Positions 1 to 5,020 of a stretch of 18,441 nucleotides of DNA are shown here, piece after piece. Under the pieces are notes generated by a model. That model was not told where the DNA came from. It did not search any database and saw only the letters and a program-made list of their open reading frames with translations. The translations under genes and the position numbers were made by a program. Source of the stretch: JAFARZ01 sp036490795 (GTDB taxonomy: Bacteria; Actinomycetota; Actinomycetes; Streptosporangiales; Streptosporangiaceae); the NCBI GenBank assembly GCA_036490795.1, contig DASXDG010000342.1, positions 1-18,441 on the forward strand. Direction: 5' to 3'. Position 1 is the first letter of the stretch, and each line of letters begins with the position of its first letter.

Positions 1-229
1 GGGTACTGGACAGCGTCTGGCCGCTGGTCCAGCCCCTTGTCGATGACGCGCTGGCGATCCCGGTGGCCGAGGTCGCCGCGGCGGTCAGGACCCTCGCCGA
101 ACGCGTCCGGGTCATCGCCGAGGGCGCCGGGGCGCTCGCCCGGCCGCCGCGCTGTCCGGCCGGGCCGGCGGCGGCAAGGTCGTGTGCGTGGTTTCCGGCG
201 GCAACATCAACCTAGAGAACAGGACATGA
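1..229 (+). pseudogene. C-terminal end of PLP-dependent threonine/serine dehydratase, frameshifted
   Basis: This is the 3' end of a gene that begins before the window. From base 3 the reading frame gives VLDSVWPLVQPLVDD, then an AVRTLAERVRVIAEGAGALA stretch typical of the large-domain end of fold-type II PLP enzymes (IlvA-like threonine dehydratase or serine racemase). After GALA, near 139-150, the similarity jumps to another frame: ALSGRAGGGKVVCVVSGGNI, ending NLENRT at the TGA at 227-229. VCVVSGGNIN is the conserved C-terminal signature of the family. Adding one base near 140 restores a continuous protein. Without it the first frame runs into unrelated residues and stops at the TAG at 213-215. 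The family assignment is established knowledge. Whether the lesion is a true mutation or an assembly error in a GC-rich run cannot be decided here. Substrate (threonine or serine) is not determined. Confidence 0.75.
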
Positions 230-1029
230 CTTCGATGACGTCGACGGCCTCCACGACCGGCTGGGTCGACGAGTACCTGACCCGGATCGGCCTCACCCGA
301 CCCGTCTCAGCGGATCTCCAGGCGCTGCGAGACCTCCAGCTGGCGCATCTGCTGACCGTGCCGTTCGAGAACCTCAGTATCCATCTCGGCGAGCCGATCG
401 TCCTTGACCAGGACAGCCTGGTGGCCAAAGTGGCCCGGATGCGCCGGGGCGGCTTCTGCTACGAACTGAATGGCGCCTTCGCGGCCCTGCTCACCGCCCT
501 CGGCTTTCGCGTCAGCCTGCTGTCGGCGCGGGTATTCGGCGACGGCGGACAGCCCGGCCCGCCCTTTGACCACCTGACCCTGCGGGTGGACCTCGCCGAA
601 CCCTGGCTGGTCGACGTCGGGTTCGGCCGGTTCTCCATGCAGCCGCTGCGACTGAGCATCCCCGGCGATCAAACCGACCCCGGCGGAACATTCCGGGTGG
701 CAGACAGCCCCTCCGGGAACGGCGAACTCGACATCTCCCACGACGGCGAGCCCGCCTACCGGGTCGACCCGCGCCCATACACGCTGAGCGATTTCGGGCC
801 GACCTGCTGGTGGCAGCAGACCTGTCCCGGATCGCATTTCCGGAAGTCCCTGACCTGCTCGCTTTCCACCAGTTCCGGCCGCGTCACGCTGAGCCGCGAT
901 CGGCTCATCATCACCCAGCACGGCCACCGTGAGGAACGCACGCTCACCAGCGACGCCGAGATCCTGGACGCTTACCGCCGCTACTTCGGCATCGACCTGG
1001 ACCGCGTCCCGATCATCGCCGCAGATTGA
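226..1029 (+). CDS. nat: Arylamine N-acetyltransferase
   Basis: A 267-residue cytoplasmic enzyme that transfers an acetyl (or other acyl) group from acyl-CoA to arylamines, hydrazines or related aromatic amines; actinomycete homologues can also act as amide synthases in secondary metabolism. The catalytic triad is visible: Cys78 in RRGGFCYELN, His116 in PFDHLTLRV and Asp130 in WLVDVGFG. PFENLSIHLG (about 46-55) is also diagnostic. The length matches the family (about 260-280). The ATG at 226 is chosen because homology starts just after it and because it overlaps the upstream stop (ATGA), implying translational coupling with the dehydratase. An in-frame ATG at 235 is an alternative, with AGGA at 221-224 about ten bases upstream. 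The frame stays open upstream to about base 37, but that part overlaps the dehydratase end and is not NAT-like. A hairpin terminator follows the stop. Confidence 0.93.
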   Translation: MTSMTSTASTTGWVDEYLTRIGLTRPVSADLQALRDLQLAHLLTVPFENLSIHLGEPIVLDQDSLVAKVARMRRGGFCYELNGAFAALLTALGFRVSLLSARVFGDGGQPGPPFDHLTLRVDLAEPWLVDVGFGRFSMQPLRLSIPGDQTDPGGTFRVADSPSGNGELDISHDGEPAYRVDPRPYTLSDFGPTCWWQQTCPGSHFRKSLTCSLSTSSGRVTLSRDRLIITQHGHREERTLTSDAEILDAYRRYFGIDLDRVPIIAAD

Positions 1030-1064
1030 GCCAGCCCGGCAACCCTCCTCGCGGGGGATGAGGG

Positions 1065-1085
1065 CGCCCCCGCGGGGGCGTTTTT
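1065..1085 (+). terminator. Rho-independent terminator after the NAT gene
   Basis: The palindrome CGCCCCCGCGGGGGCG (1065-1080) folds as a six-pair stem with a CGCG loop and is followed directly by TTTTT (1081-1085). An alternative longer fold pairs CGCGGGGG at about 1050 with CCCCCGCG at 1067-1074. It lies 35 bases after the NAT stop and separates that transcript from the STAND regulator. Confidence 0.8.
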
Positions 1086-1193
1086 GCAATTGCGTGGTGC
1101 GTTCCGTGGGAGAGGGCGTACCGCGACCTCGTCATCAGCGATCTCAACGCTGGTTTCGGCGGCAGCTCGTGGACCGGTGCTCGTTGTAGGCTT

Positions 1194-1236
1194 TAGATAT
1201 GAGCCTTTTACCGCTCACTCCGCGCCGCGCTGAGGG
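1194..1236 (+). promoter_or_regulatory. Possible -10 element and ribosome binding site for the STAND regulator
   Basis: The stretch from the terminator at 1085 to the start codon at 1243 has no convincing gene. It holds a relatively A/T-rich TTTAGATAT patch; TAGATA at 1194-1199 could be a -10 hexamer, with no good -35 at the right distance. GAGGG at 1232-1236 sits six bases before the ATG at 1243 and is a plausible Shine-Dalgarno that decides that start. Confidence 0.35.
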
Positions 1237-1242
1237 CTAGCC

Positions 1243-3864
1243 ATGGCAATGCCGGAGGCGACGACATTCGCGCAGCTTCTGAAGACGTACCGGTTGCGGA
1301 AGCGGTGGACCCAAGCGCAACTGGCGGACTTTTCCGGAGTCGGCGCGAACACTATCAGCGAACTCGAGCGCCGCAAGATCCTGACGCCGCACAGAGATAC
1401 CGTGGATCGCCTCGCTGATGCACTCGAGCTCGGCGCCGATGTCAGGGCGGGGTTCGAGGCCGCCGCGAGGAAGGACGCCCCCGCTGGCGCACCTAGCGCG
1501 GCCGCGGCGGCGACGCGGGCGCTACCGCCTGATATCCGCTCGTTTACCGGCCGGGCGGCAGAGCTCAGGCACATCGTGAGCAGGGCGCAAGAGCAAGAGA
1601 TTGCGGCTATCCACGTGATCGGCGGGATGGCCGGAGCCGGCAAGACCGCATTCGCAGTTCATGTGGCGCACCAGCTCGCCGCGGTGTTTCCCGACGGACA
1701 GCTGTTCCTGCAACTGTACGGCCACACTCCAGACCGGGAACCGGTAAGCCCGGCCGACGCATTGCGGAGCCTGCTGCTCGCTATCGGGGTCATCGCCAGT
1801 GAAATCCCGTCCGGGATTGATCACCGCGCTGGACTGTGGCGATCCCGTCTGGCTGGCAAGAAATTGCTGCTCGTGCTCGATGACGCGGTCAGCAGCGATC
1901 AGATCCGGCCGCTGTTGCCTGGTCATCCAGGCAGCCTGGTCCTGATTACCAGCCGCAGGCGACTTACCGCGCTTGACGACGTATCGGCGATTGAACTGGG
2001 TGCTCTCCGTGCTGAGGAATCCGCTGAACTGATTATCCGGCTTGTCGGACGGTCCGGCCTCCAGCCCGGCGACCCTGCCGTGAGCGAGATCGCGGATCGC
2101 TGCGGCCACCTCCCGCTGGCAGTGGCAATGATGGCCCGCAGACTGCATTACCACCCGGCATGGACCGCCGCCGACCTGGCGGCCGATCTGATCGATGCCA
2201 TCAACTCCCAGGACAGGCTGCGATACCTGACCGCGGAGAACCTGTCGGTGGCGGCGGCGTTCGACCGCTCGTACACCGACCTCTCGGCTGTCCAGCAGCG
2301 GCTATTCCGTCTCCTCGGACTGCATCCCGGCGTCGATTGCGACGCTTACAGCGCGGCGGCGCTCACCGGTACCAGCCTGTCCAGCGTCCGCGCGGACCTT
2401 GACGTGCTCTGCGATCACTATCTGCTCGCCGAATCAAGCCATGGCCGCTACCGGTCCCACGACCTGATCCGGGAGCATGCCCGCACACTCGCCGCGAGCG
2501 ACCCGCCTGGCGAGATCGCTGCCGCGCTGAGCCGTCTGCTGGACTACTACGCGATCTGCCTGAGTACCGCCGCGCGTCATGCCACTGTCCGCTCGCCCGC
2601 CAGGGATGCTTACCGCGTCCTAGTGCCGCCACAGGACGTCCCTGACCTGCGAGCACGCGAGGACGCGTTCGCCTGGCTGGACGCCGAGCGCCTGAACCTC
2701 GACGCCGCCTCCCGGTATGCGGCCCGGCATGGCTACACGGATATCGCCTTGACCCTGGTGGCCGGAATGAACGGATACCTGCGCACGCATGGTTACTGGG
2801 ACCAGGCGCTCGCGCTCAATCAGGTGGCTCTCGACCTAGCCCGGAACAGCGGTCACAAGGCGGAAGCCGACCTGCTCACCGAACTGGGTGATCTGCGGTT
2901 CCTGATGGGTGACTATTCTGCTGCTGAGACTGACGCCCAGCGAGCCGCGGAAATGTACCGCGGTTTCGGCGAAGAAATCGGGGAAGCTAACGCTCTCGAC
3001 TGCCTCGGCGTGACGCGGAACGCTCTCGGCGACTATCCGGCCGCCACGGCTGCATTCGAGAGTGCCCTTGCGCTGTACCAGCGCCTCGACGACGACCTCG
3101 GTGAGGCCAACGTCCGGTGCGACCTAGCCTCGCTGCAATTCGTCTCGGGGAATTACGAAGCGGCGATTGCGAACCTCATATGTGCACGTGAGCTCCACGG
3201 GGGTCTCGGTAACAGGAACGGCGAGGCCAATGCGCTTATCCAGCTTGGCGGCGTCCAGTACGAAACCGGGCAGTACCCTGACGCCAGGGTCAATCTCACC
3301 CAGGCGCTCGCACTCCACCGGAATCTAAGAACGCGAAATGGGGAGGCCAACGCTCTTTATTACCTCGGTGCCGTACAGGCGGCTCAGCACGACTTCGCCG
3401 CCGCGGCCGACAGCCTCGGTCAGGCACTGCGCATCTATCGCGAGCTCGGAAGCAAGCTCGGCGAGGCCGGTACGCTCACCGAACTCGGCAGCGTCCTCTA
3501 TCACAGCGCCGGAGACATCCGGGTGGCAGCCGCCAGCCTCGATCAGGCCTTGCGTATATACCGTGAGCTCAGCGACCGATACGGACAGGCGGAAGTCCTC
3601 AACGTCCTCGGCGAGATCATGCTGGCGGCGGGGAGCCCCGAAGAGGCATTCGCCTGGCATAAGCAGGCTCTCACAGTCGCTACCGAGATCTCCGCGCCGC
3701 TAGCGGAGGCGCGCGCGCTGGAAGGCGCCGGCAACTGCCAGCTGCGCGCAGGACGGGCCGCTGAGGGCACGGCGCAGCTACGCCAGGCGCTGGCTATTTA
3801 CCAGAGGATCAGATCCGCGCACGCCAAGCGTGTCCAGGCGGTCCTGCGGGACTCCAACCTGTAA
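1243..3864 (+). CDS. STAND-type regulator: XRE-family HTH, NB-ARC ATPase and TPR repeats
   Basis: An 873-residue cytoplasmic signal-transduction ATPase. An XRE/Cro-type helix-turn-helix occupies about residues 8-65 (WTQAQLADFSGVGANTISEL). The NB-ARC ATPase has Walker A GGMAGAGKT (127-135), Walker B LLLVLDD (208-214), a sensor-like LVLITSRRR (232-240), CGHLPLA (287-293, the GLPLA position) and SHD at 405-407 (the MHD position). From about residue 495 to the end there are roughly 40-residue TPR repeats, several containing GEANAL. This is the domain order of NLR-like STAND regulators common in actinomycetes: ligand or partner binding by the TPRs releases ADP-locked autoinhibition. It lacks the SARP winged-helix/BTAD part of AfsR, so it is only analogous to AfsR. 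A direct-repeat site and a small gene follow immediately, so a local regulatory role is plausible (inference). Antiphage or cell-death roles known for some bacterial STANDs cannot be excluded. Confidence 0.9.
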   Translation: MAMPEATTFAQLLKTYRLRKRWTQAQLADFSGVGANTISELERRKILTPHRDTVDRLADALELGADVRAGFEAAARKDAPAGAPSAAAAATRALPPDIRSFTGRAAELRHIVSRAQEQEIAAIHVIGGMAGAGKTAFAVHVAHQLAAVFPDGQLFLQLYGHTPDREPVSPADALRSLLLAIGVIASEIPSGIDHRAGLWRSRLAGKKLLLVLDDAVSSDQIRPLLPGHPGSLVLITSRRRLTALDDVSAIELGALRAEESAELIIRLVGRSGLQPGDPAVSEIADRCGHLPLAVAMMARRLHYHPAWTAADLAADLIDAINSQDRLRYLTAENLSVAAAFDRSYTDLSAVQQRLFRLLGLHPGVDCDAYSAAALTGTSLSSVRADLDVLCDHYLLAESSHGRYRSHDLIREHARTLAASDPPGEIAAALSRLLDYYAICLSTAARHATVRSPARDAYRVLVPPQDVPDLRAREDAFAWLDAERLNLDAASRYAARHGYTDIALTLVAGMNGYLRTHGYWDQALALNQVALDLARNSGHKAEADLLTELGDLRFLMGDYSAAETDAQRAAEMYRGFGEEIGEANALDCLGVTRNALGDYPAATAAFESALALYQRLDDDLGEANVRCDLASLQFVSGNYEAAIANLICARELHGGLGNRNGEANALIQLGGVQYETGQYPDARVNLTQALALHRNLRTRNGEANALYYLGAVQAAQHDFAAAADSLGQALRIYRELGSKLGEAGTLTELGSVLYHSAGDIRVAAASLDQALRIYRELSDRYGQAEVLNVLGEIMLAAGSPEEAFAWHKQALTVATEISAPLAEARALEGAGNCQLRAGRAAEGTAQLRQALAIYQRIRSAHAKRVQAVLRDSNL

Positions 3865-3891
3865 AGCCCTCAGGGCGGTACAGCCCGAAGT

Positions 3892-3931
3892 CGTGAGCAT
3901 TCCGTGAGTTCTTCCGTGAATCTGGCTATTC
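3892..3931 (+). promoter_or_regulatory. Triple direct repeat, candidate operator/promoter for the 96-residue peptide gene
   Basis: Three near-identical hexamers in the same orientation, CGTGAG (3892-3897), CGTGAG (3903-3908) and CGTGAA (3915-3920), start 11 and 12 bases apart, one helical turn each. The last two share an extended TTCCGTGA-like core. A TGGCTATTC segment (3923-3931) just downstream could supply an extended -10. Same-face direct repeats next to a -10 resemble the way SARP/AfsR-type activators bind, but the binding protein here is unknown. The STAND regulator directly upstream is the obvious candidate (inference). Confidence 0.45.
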
Positions 3932-3978
3932 CCGCGCTCCTAACGTTGGACGCGTACCCGTGCAGGCCAGGAAGTCAA

Positions 3979-3985
3979 AAGGGAG
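3979..3985 (+). promoter_or_regulatory. Strong ribosome binding site of the 96-residue peptide gene
   Basis: AAGGGAG at 3979-3985 lies six bases before the ATG at 3992. It is one of the best Shine-Dalgarno matches in the window and is the main reason to believe the short reading frame is translated. Confidence 0.7.
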
Positions 3986-3991
3986 AATTAA

Positions 3992-4282
3992 ATGCCCTGC
4001 TTCGTAGGAGCTGCCCCGGCAGCTGGAGTAGCAGCGGGCGTAACAGCCGCCGTTGCCACTAAGAAGAAAATGAAGAAGGAAGGCTGTTCCGAGTTCGAGG
4101 CGATTGTCGGGTCATCAGTCGCAGCGGGGGTCGCGCACACCAGCGCTTCGCTCGCCGTAGGAGCCGGTTCGGACTGGGTAGGCGGCAGCGCCTGCGTCTT
4201 CACCGGCGGGATGCATATGGTCGGCTCATTCCTCACCCAATCCGCGAAGGCACTGGGAAAGAAAATTATCGAGGAGCGGTAG
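3992..4282 (+). CDS. Orphan Ala/Gly-rich small protein (96 residues)
   Basis: I do not recognise this family. The protein starts MPCFVGAAPAAGVAAGV, with a small-residue segment at about 5-22 that contains a glycine-zipper-like G12-xxx-G16. A very basic KKKMKK patch (24-29), a second small-residue segment (about 38-59, with VAAGV repeated at 43-47), a Gly-rich hydrophobic stretch (62-81) and a basic KALGKKIIEER tail follow. Cysteines lie at 3, 32 and 68. There is no classical signal peptide. The composition suggests membrane association or a pore-forming or bacteriocin-like peptide, but that is inference only. By hand count about 31 of 96 codons end in A or T, far more than in neighbouring genes, hinting at recent acquisition. 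It has a strong ribosome binding site, a repeat-bearing upstream region and a secreted-protein gene 52 bases downstream, so an operon with that gene is likely. Confidence 0.7.
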   Translation: MPCFVGAAPAAGVAAGVTAAVATKKKMKKEGCSEFEAIVGSSVAAGVAHTSASLAVGAGSDWVGGSACVFTGGMHMVGSFLTQSAKALGKKIIEER

Positions 4283-4334
4283 CAGCACTTATGGGCGCCT
4301 ATTCATGCTCACCACACAAGATAGGAGATCTTAC

Positions 4335-4868
4335 GTGAAAATCGTCAGCTTGCGCGCCGCTGCCCTCGCCGGAGCGGCCGCGATCGCTGTCCTGACCCTG
4401 TCCGCGACGGCACACGCCGCGGCCACGCCGGGGTATGACGGCACGTCCGCCGCCACCCGTACGTCCGCCGCCACCCGTACGGCCCCGCAGAGCACCGGCT
4501 CGTGGGAGGGCACCGGCACCGAACCCACCATGTACATCTACGGGACACTGTACGACGGCTCGGTCATCAATCCTCCGGCCAGCGTGCCCGCGTCCGCGGT
4601 CATCACCGATGTCTGCTGGACCTGGAACTACACCTTCCCGCACCCGGCCTCCGGGATCTGGATCTATGTCGTGGACGAAGAGTCCTACTTCTCGAATACC
4701 AGCGGAAACGAGGTCGGGTGCTCGACCGCCGACAACGGCCAGCCGGCCAGCCAGGAGTTCGAGGCTGTCTTCGAGTCACCTGGCGGCACAAGCACATACC
4801 ATCCGCCGATACTTCCTCCCGCCGCGCCGAGCGGCCCGTATACGGTGACCGTCTATTACTCCTTCTGA
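4335..4868 (+). CDS. Small secreted protein of unknown function
   Basis: A 177-residue protein with a Sec-type signal peptide: a basic N-terminus (MKIVSLR), an alanine/leucine-rich core and a cleavage site after SATAHA (about residue 28). The mature part begins with a Thr/Ser/Ala-rich linker containing TSAATR twice. It continues with a probable beta-rich domain rich in Tyr, Trp and Ser, with two cysteines (94 and 129) that could form a disulfide, and ends TVTVYYSF. No catalytic motif is seen. The GTG at 4335 is preferred over an upstream ATG at 4305 because AGGAG (4323-4327) lies seven bases before it and because the signal peptide then starts properly. It probably shares a transcript with the 96-residue peptide gene and is followed by a long perfect hairpin. 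The function is unknown; an extracellular binding or surface protein is the most that can be said. Confidence 0.8.
   Translation: MKIVSLRAAALAGAAAIAVLTLSATAHAAATPGYDGTSAATRTSAATRTAPQSTGSWEGTGTEPTMYIYGTLYDGSVINPPASVPASAVITDVCWTWNYTFPHPASGIWIYVVDEESYFSNTSGNEVGCSTADNGQPASQEFEAVFESPGGTSTYHPPILPPAAPSGPYTVTVYYSF
4443..4478 (+). repeat. 18-bp perfect tandem duplication inside the secreted-protein gene
   Basis: The unit ACGTCCGCCGCCACCCGT occurs at 4443-4460 and again at 4461-4478 with no difference, in frame, encoding TSAATR twice just after the signal peptide. Its lack of divergence suggests a recent in-frame slippage in the linker. Confidence 0.9.
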
Positions 4869-4903
4869 CCACATGCCGATCACCGCACCTAGCGGGACTG
4901 TGA

Positions 4904-4936
4904 GCTGACGCCGCGGGAGGTACCCGCGGCGTCAGC
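4904..4936. terminator. Long perfect hairpin, probable bidirectional terminator
   Basis: GCTGACGCCGCGGG (4904-4917) pairs perfectly with CCCGCGGCGTCAGC (4923-4936) across the five-base loop AGGTA. It lies between the secreted-protein gene (+) and the membrane hydrolase gene (-), which converge here. There is no U-tract, as is common for actinomycete terminators. Confidence 0.75.
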
Positions 4937-4975
4937 TTGCGGCCGCGGTCACCTCTACGGCTCCGGCCGCCTTCC

Positions 4976-5020
4976 CAGGACGCCGCTGGTCAGGATGCCG
5001 CTGGTCAGGACGCCGCTGGT
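4976..5020. repeat. Three 15-bp tandem repeats at the 3' end of the membrane hydrolase gene
   Basis: CAGGACGCCGCTGGT (4976-4990), CAGGATGCCGCTGGT (4991-5005) and CAGGACGCCGCTGGT (5006-5020) run head to tail. A fourth partial copy, CAGGTAGCC, continues into the coding region. On the - strand each unit carries a TGA in the frame of the membrane hydrolase, so its stop at 5020-5022 is backed by two more in-frame TGA codons. Confidence 0.9.

Noticed and set aside
37..225. Upstream extension of the NAT reading frame
   Set aside because: It overlaps the conserved dehydratase end, is arginine/proline-rich as expected of an out-of-frame GC-rich reading, and NAT homology begins after 226.
307..1089. 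260-residue open frame antisense to NAT
   Set aside because: NAT has its full catalytic triad on the other strand; long antisense frames are a by-product of high third-position GC.
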